Positions 10,649 through 22,198 of a stretch of 64,000 nt of DNA are shown piece by piece; within the stretch, counting starts at the first letter, position 1, and each line of letters begins with the position of its first letter. Below the pieces are notes generated by a model. That model saw only the letters and a list, made by a program, of their open reading frames with translations. It searched no databases and was not told the origin of the DNA. The position numbers and the translations under genes are program-made. The stretch is from assembly GCA_032207245.1 (NCBI GenBank), contig CM063509.1, positions 104,880,021 to 104,944,020 of the forward strand. Direction: 5' to 3'. The DNA comes from Pardosa pseudoannulata (lineage: Eukaryota; Arthropoda; Arachnida; Araneae; Lycosidae).

Positions 10649-13224
10649 CAGCGGTTCTTAACCTATGGGTCGCGACCCAAAATTGGGTAGCGAAGCATAT
10701 TTCTTGGGTCGCGCTGAGTCGAAACAAAAAAGTTAGTAATACACCAAATAATAAGTAATACCAACACCTCCTAGAAGAGTTATTCCCTAATACAATGCTC
10801 CGGTAGTGACACCTTTTGGTGAAAATTGAAAGCGCTACCGATCAGCTACTTTTACTTTCACTTTTAAGAAACCAGGGATTCCCCGTTGTTTGTAAACATG
10901 TAAGCAGAGAATAACAGATTTTACTCGTGTGAATAAAGAGGTAATAACGAAAAGCTTTTTTGTCTTATTATTAATAGTGGAGTGATCAAGCTGCAGTGCG
11001 TATTGTAAAATTGTAATCACCCTAATAATGCCAAAAAGTGAATACAAGGAAGCATTTTTAGAATTAGGTTTTACTTGCATTTATGATGGAGGAGTGAACA
11101 AGCCGCAATGCGTGTTGTGCAGTGAAATATTAAGTAATGAATCGATGAAACCGAACAAACTTAAAAGACATTTTGATGCAAAAAATAAAAAATTTTCCTT
11201 TGGGGGAAAAGATCGTACTTTTTTCGAAAGAAAAGAAGCCCATTTAAAAAGACAGCGTTTGGATGCACCAAGTAGTAATGGTTTTATAAATTCTGCCAAA
11301 CAAGCTACACTTGCTTCTTTTTATGTGGCTTGGCATATTGCAAGACAAAAGAAACCCCATAATATTGCTGAAAAACTTATAAAACCTGCTGCCATTGACA
11401 TGGCACGTATCATGTGCGGAGATGAAAGTTCAAAGAAATTACAAAAGATACCATTATCAAATGATACAATTCGTTTACGAATTAATGATATGTCGCTTGA
11501 TATGAAGAATCAACTTATTTCTGCTATAAAAATTGCTGGTTTATTTAGTATTCAACTGGATGAAACGACAGATGTAAGTAAAGATGTTCAACTCATGGTT
11601 TACGTGCGGTATCCAGGTTTAACAGATATACAGGAGGACATTTTATTTTGCAAACCAATGTCAACAAAAACTAGAGGTGAATATATTTTTCTTATGGTCG
11701 ATTCGTTTTTTAAAGAAGAAGGATTAAATTGGAATCAGTGTTTCAGTATTTGCACCGACGGTGCAGCTGCCATGACAGCATCTCAAAAGGGATTTTCGAC
11801 AAGAGCAAAACAAATGAATCCACAAAATATATCGATTCATTGTTTGTTACATAGACAAAATCTTGCTTCAAAAAAATTATCACTCGAATTATGTATCGTT
11901 TTGGATGAAATTGTTGCGGTAGTCAATTTTATTAAATCAAGAGCTCTTAACTGTAGAATTTTCCGCGAACTGTGTTTCGAATTTGGTGCAGAATACGAAC
12001 ATTTATTATATTATTCTGAAGTTAGATGGCTGTCCCGGGGCAAAGTTGTTCAAAGAGTATTATCATTGCGGACAGAAGTCGAATTTTTTTTTTTTTTTTT
12101 TTTTTTTGAGAGAAAAGAAACACCCATTAGCATCTAAATTCTCCGAGTTGAAGTGGATTACTCAAGTTGCTTATTTGTCAGATATTTTATTTGAAATAAA
12201 TAATCTAAATACGTCTATGCAAGGACGTAATCATACTATTATTGAATTAACTGAAAAAATTACATGTTTTAAAAATAAACTTAAATTATGGAGAAATAAG
12301 GTTGAAGTAAAGAAACTTGCTTCATTCCCGACTCTTAATTTACTTGTTGAAGACAATAATATTGATATCACAGATTTTGAAATACAGAAAATTATTATTA
12401 ATCATTTAGAAAAACTAATAGCAGACTTTGATGGATATTTCCCTGCAGACGATGTTTTCAAATATAATTGGGTTCGAATGCCATTTAATTTTGATGTAAG
12501 TGATTTGCATGAGGAATTTGTTAATATTAATCAATTTCAAGAACAATTAATAGAAATAAAGTGACCAGGCACTTCGATACAATTTCTACAAAAACACTTA
12601 ATCTTTATGTGCTTTCTGGTTAAAATTAAAAACCGAAAAGCCAATAATTGTTAAAGAAGCACTAAAAGTATTATTGCCCTTTTCAACAACATATATGTGT
12701 GAGGCTGGTTTTTCGGCTCTGTGTGTAATCAAAAACAATTACCGGAACAAGTTAAATCCTGAAATAGATATAAGGTGCTCCTTGACAAGCATTCAACCGA
12801 GGTTTGAAGATCTTTCAAAATGTATTCAAGCACAAGGTTCTCATTAAAATTGTATGACTTGCATTTAAAATTTAAAAGACTTAACATATGTATTGATATT
12901 TCTTTTTTTTTTTAGGAATAAGTTAAAATGTCAATTATTTTCAAAAAGTTATAAATATATTTTAATTTGGTCAATAAAAATTATTAAAAACACTTGATTA
13001 TTAATTAAATTTTCCTTGGATCGAAAAGTACTTTTGTTTATCTTTATTATTAAAAAAATAAATAAAAAATTTGTAAGTTAAAAAAAATCATCATCGTAGG
13101 ATTGAAGATTTTTTAAAAATACGCTCTAAAATAAAGCAATGAAAAAATTTTGACTTTTTTGGGGTCGCGACATGAACATATTTCTCAAATTTGGGTCGCG
13201 GCTTAAAAAGGTTAAGAACCACTG
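10649..13224 (+). mobile_element. full-length hAT transposon (ZBED5/FAM200-like family)
   Basis: GTCTAAGA is duplicated at 10641-10648 and 13225-13232. The inverted termini are CAGCGGTTCTTAACCT and AGGTTAAGAACCACTG. Both ends also carry GGGTCGCG motifs. The 2576-bp element contains one transposase gene (11028 to about 12850) that is broken by frameshifts. The perfect duplication and open N-terminal two thirds suggest a fairly recent insertion. Confidence 0.85.
11028..12846 (+). pseudogene. hAT transposase (BED finger, RNase H-like DDE, C-terminal hATC), frameshifted
   Basis: The first 350 codons are open from ATG 11028. They include a BED-type finger (about residues 15-55, CVLC then KLKRHF), the first catalytic region IQLDETTDVS, the CTDGAAAMTAS motif, IHCLLHRQNLASK, and RWLSRGKVV. 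A run of T at about 12085-12107 shifts the frame. The protein continues in another frame (HPLASKFSELKWITQVAYLS onward) to a TGA near 12563. After further small indels the hATC part is readable (LLPFSTTYMCEAGFSAL, then NYRNKLNPE and SSIQPRFEDL-like text) up to a TAA at 12846. The layout matches the family also domesticated as ZBED5 and FAM200 in vertebrates. As it stands it cannot make an intact transposase. Confidence 0.8.
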
Positions 13225-14161
13225 GTCTAAGATACCCGTGGATACTTAATTGAAAACTGTTCGTGTGCTGGAGCCAGCGCGTCTAGGGCTTTGTGAAAAT
13301 GTTGAATGGAAAGACGCTGTGAAAAGATTGTAAATAATTACAGTGCACCTTGTCGCCCATTAGCGGTGGCGAAAAAGGCAATTAAGTTGTTTGGGTCGGC
13401 TGATCTGAAGACGGCTTTCCGGCCACATATGGAAATGAAACAGCTGATCCAGGCGGGAGGTCACCGCAAGATTGCATCATCCTAGTTCTGGAAGTTTCCC
13501 GAAGAATCAAGTAAGGGGAACCTGATGCCGCTATAAAAGAAGAGTGACGGTGCTAAAAGGAGGCTTTTTTTTCTTGAGGCTTCTTCCTGATAGAGCCTTT
13601 GTAGCTCGAGAAGAACCGCTCGTATCTCCGATTCTAAAGTTTGCTTGATTAGAGACCGCTAGCGTCTATGTTTGCTAAGAAGTCGACCTTCGACTTGGGA
13701 ATTCCTTTCCCGTTATTTTGCTATTTTTTTTTTTTACTTCATGCATAGAAGTAGGTAGCCGAGAGCGACCCTTGCTCTAAATTTGGATCGTCTTACATCC
13801 CGAGTTTTCCTTCACGAACCCCAGCGTGATACGCACTCTGAACTTTCGAACCTTGGTGTGGAAGCCGACTGTGCTAATCGTCAGCCCGGAGGTGATAGTG
13901 TCAGCGTTTATTACCGGCACTAATTAGCGAACAATTCCTGTGATTAGAAGCCCTACCCATACTGTATCCGGTGTCCCACGCATCCTTATTGTGTGAATGT
14001 CATCTCAGCACGAGATCCCGGAATATTTAACATGCTACTGAATCTGTACATAGCTGTACATAATTTATTCACCTGAATAAAATATTTAGTCAAGATTAAA
14101 CAGTTTTCTAGCCTGTTTCATTGATGGCTTTCCCTACCATATCTCCAGTACGTTATACATT

Positions 14162-15115
14162 CTCTTTGGAGAGACCACCAAGCAGTCCTCTACTTACACT
14201 ACTAAGTTTTTGTTTAACGTATCCTCTTTGAATAAACCTCCAAACAGTACTCTGTAACACCATTAAGTCCTTGTTTACCGTACTCTTTTTGAAGAGACTT
14301 CCAAGCAGCCCTCTGCAACAGCAATAAGTCTTCCGCATCACCCCATCTTATCTTTGGTCTATTTTTTCTGTCCAAGCGGTTTAACACTCTTTTTAGAGGG
14401 TTTGAGTCATTCATTCGACAAACATGAGTAGTCCATTTAATTCTATTGATTTAGTACATAATTATACCTGGGTCTTTATGAAATTTAAAAATCTATAATT
14501 TGTACAGTCTTCTCTAAACGTCATTTTCTTTAGCTCCACTAAAATTGATCTTAACGTTTCTCTTTCAAAAATACCCAAATGGGTCTGTCGATGTCCATGT
14601 TTCAAAGCCATAATTCAAAACTGGTCTAATGACAGCTTTGTATACCAGGAATTTTGTTTTTCTAGAAATAATCTTTCATCTGAGAAGGTTATTTTACCCA
14701 TAAAAAGCTTAATCAACAACAACAATTTTGTTTTTAATTTTTTAGGAGATATTATTTTTACGTTAATTTGAGATCCCAAGTATTTAAAAACTTGTACTGA
14801 TTCAAAAGTGTATGTGTCTAAAGTAACATTGGAAGGACTTGGGTAATTATTTCTTGACGAAAACATATATTTTGTTTTCTCCTAATTTATATTTAAATTC
14901 ATAACCAAAATGTTGTAAAGCCTTTTCTAAAGGTACAAAAAGTTCTTGCAGTCACAACATCATCACCATAAGCAAGAATTCAAACGGACTTTAAGAAAAT
15001 ATGGCCATTTAGGTCGATAACCGAATCTCGCAAGACCTTTTTTAAAATTGTGTTAAAAAGCAGACCCGAAAGCAAATCACCCTGTCGAATTCCACATAGG
15101 ATGGGGAATATACAA
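14162..15115 (-). pseudogene. LINE ORF2 C-terminal half, decayed
   Basis: On the minus strand, from about 15090 downwards, it reads IRQGDLLSGLLFN (RT domain with the QGD-x-LS motif), then ILAYGDDVV (catalytic YGDD variant). Next come FESVQVFKYLGSQIN (RT C-terminal segment with the F-x-YLGS motif) and KRVLNRLDRKNRPKIRWGD, a typical tail. Many stops and shifts are present. Near-repeats of the terminal segment (CCAAGCAGTCCTCT and variants) occur three times and again at about 10495, left of the LTR insertion. Confidence 0.65.
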
Positions 15116-15144
15116 AAGCCATACCCCGTTCCAAAGTCCGACTT

Positions 15145-15205
15145 AGAGCCGAAGTAGCTCAGTCAGCAAGGCAGTGATCTCGTTACCGAAAAGTTGCGGG
15201 TAGGG
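15145..15205 (+). repeat. tRNA-like SINE head fragment
   Basis: GCCGAAGTAGCTCAGTCAGC is A-box-like, as in tRNA genes. The matching B-box region is poor and no cloverleaf closes, so this is a retroposon fragment rather than a tRNA gene. Confidence 0.35.
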
Positions 15206-15429
15206 ACTGGAGCTGTAGTAAAATCCTCCGTGTTCGTTAAGAGTAGCTGGGGCACGTAAAATATGTTCGTGGTCACAATGTCCTTCAAGTTCTCAAACGA
15301 TTCCTCTGGAGGTGGCTTTTTAGTTTTTCTCGATGCAGAGTGAAGGAAGTATTGTAATCGCAAAAAATTTCGGTTTAGAACGAGATACTTATGTAACAAA
15401 AATTCCATTACAAAGAGTTTTAACACCGC

Positions 15430-16600
15430 GAGTCTCTGCCAGATGACAGTAATATAACTCTACTCAGATATGATACCTTTAGAAACGAAACCTAATTTGA
15501 ATCATAGAGAATGTGCAAATGATAATTCTGATGACGCATCATACAAAATAAAAAAAAAGAAATGGTAATGTAATAGACGTATGAAGGAGTCATGCGGTGT
15601 CCAAGTCAGAATTATTTTTTATCTTGTTTAAAAAACAAGATCAAGTAAAGAGTGCAAGCAAACAGATTTTTAAAGAAAAATTCTTTATATTACAATTTTT
15701 CTCTTTCTGGAACATATTTGAAATAGAATAAATTATGGTAATATGGAGAATATATAATTACTCAATGATTCAAAGCTAATTTGAATTCTTCTGAATCATT
15801 AAAAGAGAGAAAAAATTACGATTTATGGCAACGACCCTTATAAATTGCTTTAACGAAATTTCTTGTTCTAATGCAATACGTTCGGTAGATTCTAATAGAT
15901 TATGCATAGCAAACAAGTGAAAAAATTAAATTTGGTACTTAATTGCACAAAATATACTTCACAATTATTAGTTTAGTAATTAATTCATGTAGTTTCCATC
16001 TCTAATTATTAAGAGTATTCCAATTCAACTCAAACTAGTTTATTCAAATAACTAGATTTGTAAATTTATTACTTCTGGTGCCACTATAAAAATGGGAAAA
16101 GTTAGAAACTATTTTTAAATTGGATTATACTATTTAATTGGATAAATTTCCATCGTGTATTCAGATATAAATACATATTGAAGAATACCGAAAAAAATCA
16201 CACGAATATTTAATAAAATTAGTATTTCACGAAGTAATGAATAGATTCAAAATATTAAAGTACAATTTATGATTAAAAATAAGTTTAAAATATCTGTTTT
16301 TAATTTATCTTATTTTACAATTTAATGGCTTGATGTTTTTTATATAGCTGCTTTTAGCATTATTTTTTAAGTTACAAACATTTTTCTTCATTCTTCTTTC
16401 TCGTGTCATATTTTTATATTTTAACTGTTACCACTTTTTTTAAACTAAATTAAGTAGTTTTAGAAATTCTTTTTTAAGTGCCCTACTTATGTTTCCTGCC
16501 TGAATTTTTTTCAGACAGAATATCAAAAGTGAATTAAATATTAAGTTTAAATTTACTTTCACTCTTTCAAGAAAAAAAACGTAATAAAAACAAGAAAGAA
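15430..16600. other. AT-rich stretch, nothing recognised
   Basis: No open frame with recognisable sequence, no repeat partner noted and no microsatellite. Plain AT-rich DNA. Confidence 0.4.
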
Positions 16601-16619
16601 AAAAGAAAATCTAATCGCC

Positions 16620-16830
16620 TAAAGTTTCCAAAAAAGCGATTTCTAGCCAAAAGTTGCTTCTCTCCCTCGCGATGTTACGTCACATCCAACGCATGCGCAT
16701 GGAATACCGTTACTTGGCACGTTGCCATGGTTATTGAGGCTATTTTCGGACACATGTACGTAACGTTCCGGCATATTAATTCATACGATTTTCAAGGGAA
16801 AGCGAGGTAACTCTCTCACAGCAATACGTC
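16620..16830. promoter_or_regulatory. promoter-like island (CRE, NRF-1 and RFX-like sites)
   Basis: Within 60 bp lie GTTACGTCAC (CRE-like, 16674-16683), CGCATGCGCA (NRF-1 core, 16690-16699) and GTTGCCATGGTTAT (RFX X-box-like, 16721-16734). The patch has CpGs and is GC-richer than its neighbourhood. Such clusters mark promoters of housekeeping or ciliary genes in animals. No ORF or exon that I can recognise lies next to it. A possible splice donor (GAG followed by GTAACT, 16804-16812) could end a non-coding first exon on the plus strand. Confidence 0.35.
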
Positions 16831-16869
16831 CCGTTTAAAAGGGTTTAAACGGCAAGAGGTGTTTAGAGT

Positions 16870-18220
16870 CATAAATCATACGAAAATGTTCTCCCTGATG
16901 TTAACTCATTAGTTCTAAATTCTTTTATTGATGATAACTCAGAAAATGGTCCTTAAGAACTGATTTAGATCATTTCGGTTTCATTTATTGATTCGGTTTA
17001 CTGCAGTTACACATTGTCTTTCAGAGTTTTATATATATCGCCTGATCTAATCATATAGTATAAATATATCTGTAGGTTTTCAAGATCTTAAGAAAAATTT
17101 CTGATAATAAGCATCAAAAGTAAAGTACAGAACAATTACGTAAAAACAAAGTAATAAAAAACTTTCAAAAGAGAAATTTTTTTTTCTTCTTACCCTTGAG
17201 ATGGTCATAACAATGTGAAAGTTTTTTGTTTTGCTTTTTCCGAATATATTTTCTTAAAAGTAGTAAAAAATAATAAGTACAACGATATCCAACGACTGAT
17301 AACAATTTAGAAAGGAAAACTAACTGCATTTTAAACTTGAGAACTATTTGTCTCAAAACCTAAAAATTACAGCCTGTTCATTTTAAAACAAATTATATAG
17401 AAAAATAATCTGTTAGCAAATTCTTATATATTTTATTTTACAAATATCTACAGTCATTTGAAATGATTAAAAATATGTTTATATTTTTATCATAGTATAT
17501 AAAATGCCTTTATTATTCAAACAGTTAAAAAGAATAGCTATTTTTAGATAGCGATAACTTTAAATCGATTTTCTCTGCAATTTTTTTATGTTATGCGCAT
17601 GATTTCCCAAAAACTATTTAATATTTTTCCACGAAATTTTCCATCTTGGATGTTCTTCTATTATTAAACTGAAATTATTGCTATTGAAGTAAAATTTCTT
17701 AAAAAGGATAAATATATAACAAAATAAAAAAAAAAATTAGAAAAGAAAAAGAAAACTAAAAATTAACTGCAATTCAAATTTTTTAGTTATATTAAATGTT
17801 AGAGTAATGTTCTGCATCAAACTTGAGAGTTAACATTTGGGTGAAAAATATTTTTAATCCAGTTATAAATTTGTATTTATTTTTACTTCCTTGTACATAA
17901 TAAAGTAGAATTCACAATAAATTTTAGAGATCAAATTTCAAAGAAAGCATTTGTTTTGACCTTGACTGACTTAATTTTTAATATTTTCAGTGTTACATCT
18001 GCATTTATGTACAAGAAAACTTTAATTCTGAAATTTTAAATTCTCATTTTGACCATTTCTGAACTGATTATGATTAGTTTACTCTTGCTATGTATACGGA
18101 CTTATGAACGTATGTACTTCGCATAAATTAAAAGCAATTAGATGCAGAACGTCTATAGTTTGTATTTTGTTATAAGTTATAGTTTGTCTATTACAACATA
18201 TAGCTGTAAACCTTCTGCTT
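16870..18220. other. AT-rich stretch, nothing recognised
   Basis: Low-complexity DNA with short open frames only; the minus-strand frame at 17165-17356 has no recognisable motif. Confidence 0.4.
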
Positions 18221-18643
18221 TAATCGCAATCCGTACTTTATATAAGGAAAAATACCAATATAACGTATATTAACACTCTACGGTGTAACTCAAAAACGAT
18301 TACTCGTAAAATATTTTTTTTAATTTTATAATATTGAAATTTAAAAAAAAATTAATATTGAAATTTTATTGAAATTTTTTTAATATTGGCATTTTATTAA
18401 TATTGAAATTTTTAAAATTAAAAAAATCGTTTTATTGATATTTATCATTTACATGGGATTGTAAGCTATAACACTTATAATACGAAATAAATACAAAAAT
18501 AAATTAAATACTTATAATACGAAAAATGCCAATATAACGTTTATTAAAACTGTACGGTGTAACTCAAAAACGATTACTCGTAAAATATTGAAATTTTTTA
18601 TTTAGGGCTACTATAACGTCTAATTGAGAACCTCCTCTTTTAA

Positions 18644-19200
18644 CCCCTTAACATGCAAGCTCGAGTTAACTCGAGCGCTGTAAACTGGCCAAACTGTGCA
18701 CACTCGAGATAATTCGAGCAGCATTGTACTTTATGTTGCTATAATTTTTTACACTCAAATGCAATCGAGAATTGAAAATAACAATGTGAAAGCAAAAAAA
18801 CAATTGTTTTATTGATATTTATCATTTACATGGGATTGTAAGCTATAACACTTATTCAAGTATAAAATAAATATCACTTACGACTTAATTTTACAAATAC
18901 TAGTATTGTTATTATTTATGTTTTAAAAGTATAAATAAGTATTTTTACGGATAATAATGTTTATTTTGAAATAGGTATTCGAAAAGAGAGATTAAAAAAA
19001 AAAGTCGATTTGCGTGTATATTACAATATTCGACTATTTTCTGCAATGTTATCAAAATCTAAAACTGCAATAAAAATTTTGATTATTTTTGCATTTTTGT
19101 AATTTTTTTGGCAAGACGACGTTCTAAATTGTGTTTTTTACATTAAAAAAATTGACTTTTTTTCGCCGTCCTTTTTCAAAAAAAACTGTGCATTAAGGGG
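18644..19200. mobile_element. piggyBac-like MITE, complete copy
   Basis: The left junction is TTAA (18640-18643) followed by CCCCTTAACATGCA. The right end is TGCATTAAGGGG followed by TTGA, a one-base variant of the TTAA target. Subterminally it carries the 18-bp perfect palindrome GCTCGAGTTAACTCGAGC at 18659-18676 and a weaker CTCGAGATAATTCGAG. The interior is non-coding. A sister copy lies 150 bp downstream. Confidence 0.6.
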
Positions 19201-19355
19201 TTGATTGAAATCCGCACTTTATATAACGAAAATTTTCGATATATCGTATATCAACACTGTATAACAAAACTGAAAAACTACAAGCCGTAAAATGTTGAAA
19301 TTTTCTATTTAGGACTACTATAACGTCTAATTGAGAACAGAACCTCCTCTTTTAA

Positions 19356-19905
19356 CCCCTTAACATGCACGCTCGAGTTAACTCGAGCGAGCTAAACTGG
19401 CCAAACTGTGCACACTCGAGATAATTCGAGCGGCGTTGTACTTTATGTTGCTATAATTTTTCACACTCGAATGCAATCGAGAATTGAAAATAACAATGTG
19501 AAAAAAATCGTTTTATTGATATTTATCATTTACATGGGATTGTAAGCTATGACACTTACTTATTCAAGTATAATATATATCTTTTTCTTCTTATCACTTA
19601 CGACTTATTTTACAAATACTAGTATTATTATTATTTATATTTTAAAAGTATAAATAAGTATTTTTACTAATAATAATGTTTTTTCTGAAATGGGAATTCG
19701 AAAAGAACGATAAAAAAAATGTCGAAGTGCGTGTATATTAATTACAACATTCGACTATTTTCTGCAATGTTTTCAAAATCCAAAATTGCTATAAAAATTT
19801 TGATTATTTTCGTATTTTTGTAATTTTTTTTTTTTTTTTTTTTTGGTAAGACAACGTTCTAAATTGTGTTTTTTACACTCAAAAAATTTATCTTTTTTCT
19901 CGACA
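19356..19905. mobile_element. piggyBac-like MITE, 3'-truncated copy
   Basis: It starts TTAA then CCCCTTAACATGCA, with the same palindrome GCTCGAGTTAACTCGAGC at 19371-19388. It follows the first copy closely, including the terminal TCGACATTTTTTTTAC region, but lacks the right TIR. It is expanded by a T-run at about 19826-19844. Confidence 0.6.
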
Positions 19906-20311
19906 TTTTTTTTACATAGGTGCTTTGATCTCGTGAAGGCTTTCACGACTTTTGACCAGAGCCAGCTTTTTAGCAATAACGTTCGGGAGACTGGTAAAGG
20001 TCCGCTCATATAAAGAACGGCAAGGTCTCGGGCACCGAACGGGGGATAGATTGGGTTCGAGTTGCATCCTGGAAAAGCATCCCCATCGTGTGAGTATATT
20101 TAATTCTCTTTTACGACTATGATCATCGTGGATATGTTATCCAAGAACATATCCTTTACATTTCGAATGATTTGGGGATATTAGAATCACTTTGTATATA
20201 GCAGATAGTTACTCCAGAAAATAAATGTCATTTCCAGTTCTGTTAAGTCTGCGATCCTTCTTCACGCCACTTCTTCAAGAACATTGAAGGCGTCACAGTC
20301 TATACGCTATT

Positions 20312-20486
20312 TGGTTTGGTTTAGGAGTGCTACGGTCTACTTTTTGCAACACGAGGGCTAATGAGACCGGGACCTACTGCTTAAAGCCGATTCCGAACGG
20401 CTACGAACATCCATGCCACAGGGGGATTCGAACCCACGAACTCCGGTTCCGAAGGCCAGCACCCTAACCATTCGGCCATCGTTCGG
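20312..20486 (-). repeat. tRNA-derived SINE, full-length
   Basis: Read on the minus strand it opens with a tRNA-like head: A-box TGGCCGAATGGTTAGG and B-box GGGTTCGAATCC. A family-specific body follows (CCGTTCGGAATCGGCTTTAA) and then the tail CACTCCTAAACCAAACC. A perfect 13-bp duplication, GTCTATACGCTAT, lies at 20298-20310 and 20488-20500. This shows target-primed insertion and intact ends. Several further copies are in this window. Confidence 0.85.
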
Positions 20487-20534
20487 CGTCTATACGCTAT
20501 AAAACCGACTATGCCTAGCAATGGTTTCGAATCT

Positions 20535-20635
20535 TACTGCTGACATGGATACACGTAGCCGTTCGGAATTGGATTAAACAATAGGTCCCCGTCTCATTAG
20601 TCCTAGTGTTGCAAAAAAGTAGACTGTAGCTATTA
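20535..20635 (+). repeat. tRNA-derived SINE, 5'-truncated
   Basis: GACATGGATACACGTAGCCG through GTTGCAAAAAAGTAGACTGT matches the body and tail of the SINE family. The tRNA head is absent. Confidence 0.65.
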
Positions 20636-20992
20636 ATTGAAGAGGGGGTTCTCCCCCTGCAATTCATACCTCAAAATTATACTTAAGCAGTTTTATATGC
20701 TAACAATCCTTACATATAAAATGCATATATAGAGCAATCTCAAGAAGGGTTACAGCCCACAATATTCCCCTCCTTCGCTACGTACTTGATGACTGGTTTT
20801 AAGAAAAAATTATTAATAAAAGTTATTTATTTTCTTAACGGTACCGCTTAACTGTATCTTCATCAGCTAACCATAAATAAATGAACATCTGAGATCAGAA
20901 AACAAAAATTATATGACAAAGTAATCCCGTTTACAGGACGAATTCCTGTATCCTACTTATTGCTTACTATAATATTCCAGGAACTATTCCAT

Positions 20993-21160
20993 AGGTTTGG
21001 AGCACTACGATCTACTATTTGTAACCCGAGGGCTGAGACCGAGACCTACTGCTTAAAGCCGATTCCGAACGGTTCGGAACATCCATGCCCCGCAGTAGGA
21101 TTCGAACCCATGAACTCTGGTACCGTAGATCAGAGCCCTAACTATGTCGCCATTGTTCCA
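20993..21160 (-). repeat. tRNA-derived SINE
   Basis: Minus-strand copy of the same family. The B-box is GGGTTCGAATCC (plus strand GGATTCGAACCC at about 21098-21109) and the body and tail are recognisable. The head is diverged (CATAGTTAGGGC). Confidence 0.75.
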
Positions 21161-21600
21161 CCCCAGAAACTGTTCAGCTTTCCTTTAAGACTAATCTTCA
21201 ATGTTCTCTTTTAGACGTGTTGCCTTCAAAAGGTTATTTTATTGCATAGATGTCAGTTTCTAAAAACTTTCCTTAATTATCTATATTTACAATATCACTT
21301 CTAGGGGCTTTTTTTTGCTTTTTGAGGAAACAGCATTTTAAAATATGCTGTGTAAATGTACTGAAATTTTACGTAAATGGTATAAAAATATATTTAGGTA
21401 ACTAAAACAAAGCGATAAAAGAATACCGTAATTTCAGGTGGATAAGCTACTGATTTTACGTGTTTAAAAGTTGAAATTTAACGTCTGGGACCTATCCTAA
21501 GAAACATTATCTTTCCTGTTACCAGTCTAAAAGTATTTTTTAACTGAGCACTTTTCACATACCTTTATTATACGGTTTATTTGGGTTGTTTTTCTCATAA

Positions 21601-22198
21601 TGTGACGTATAATATTGTGGCGTTGCTACACCCTATTGGCTTCACAAAAAAGTTTTGTTAAATCCCAAGCCAAGGCGTTCTGTCTGAGTTTTTGACACTA
21701 TGCTACAAAGGGTTTTCGCTTCGACACGCCTTGAGATGTCAGAGGTGATTAGCAGGTCGGATGCGACGCCGAAATGTCAGACTGTGAGGCGTTAACGAAA
21801 GAACCAATCGGAGGATAGCAGGACAGCTACGCGTGAAGGAAAAGCCAAAGGGAAGAGGCTAAAGGTGATGTCAGACGGCACGAGTTTGTCGCCGGATAGG
21901 CCCTAGGACGAGGACAAGCAGAAGCTTCGACTTGTAGAGATTTTCTCCAGTTGTATCCCTGTACAACAGTATCTGTCGGCATCTGACCGCAGATTGTGTT
22001 TTTTTAGGTTCGTCTCGAACCTGGGACTTTTAGGTCCACACCAGCTCACCTGAGCCCTGTGATTTCCATTCGGAAAATTTGTACATAACTCCTATTTAAT
22101 CAAGAATAAACGTTGTTATTGTTCTAAGCTGTAGGTCGTGTCGTAACCACTTCACCCGCACACTACCCGAGGATCCCGTGACGTTACAGTATCAACAA
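21601..22198. mobile_element. LTR-like element, probable solo LTR
   Basis: It starts TGTGACGT and ends ACGTTACA, an inverted TG...CA pair. AATAAA near 22105 is placed as in an LTR R region. The segment is distinctly GC-richer than its surroundings and non-coding. I do not see a clean 4-6 bp target duplication, so the exact ends are tentative. Confidence 0.35.

Larger units (their letters stand above)
10546..14155. mobile_element. solo LTR-like element, split by a hAT transposon
   Basis: TACATT lies at both outer junctions (10540-10545 and 14156-14161). The left end starts TGTAACGATCC and the right end finishes near ACGTTA, an inverted TGTAACG/CGTTA pair typical of LTR ends. Without the hAT insertion at 10649-13224 and its duplication it would be about 1.03 kb. 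AATAAA near 14076 could be its polyadenylation signal. No gag or pol is seen, so a solo LTR is the simplest reading. The flanking DNA on both sides is related LINE debris. Confidence 0.4.
18230..19910. repeat. tandemly duplicated block with two piggyBac-like elements
   Basis: Related segments recur at 18230-18310, 18515-18625 and 19205-19330 (TACTTTATATAA, TCGTAAAATATT, CTACTATAACGTCTAATTG). GATATTTATCATTTACATGG recurs at about 18437, 18814 and 19517. The block is made of two units of roughly 700 bp plus a partial third. Each full unit carries a piggyBac-like element, listed separately. Confidence 0.65.

Noticed and set aside
20450..20486. tRNA gene candidates from A/B-box matches (also 21160, 32935, 63401, 31795, 15145)
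   Set aside because: They do not fold as full tRNAs with acceptor stems and are joined to a shared SINE body or LTR sequence; no tRNA gene is supported.
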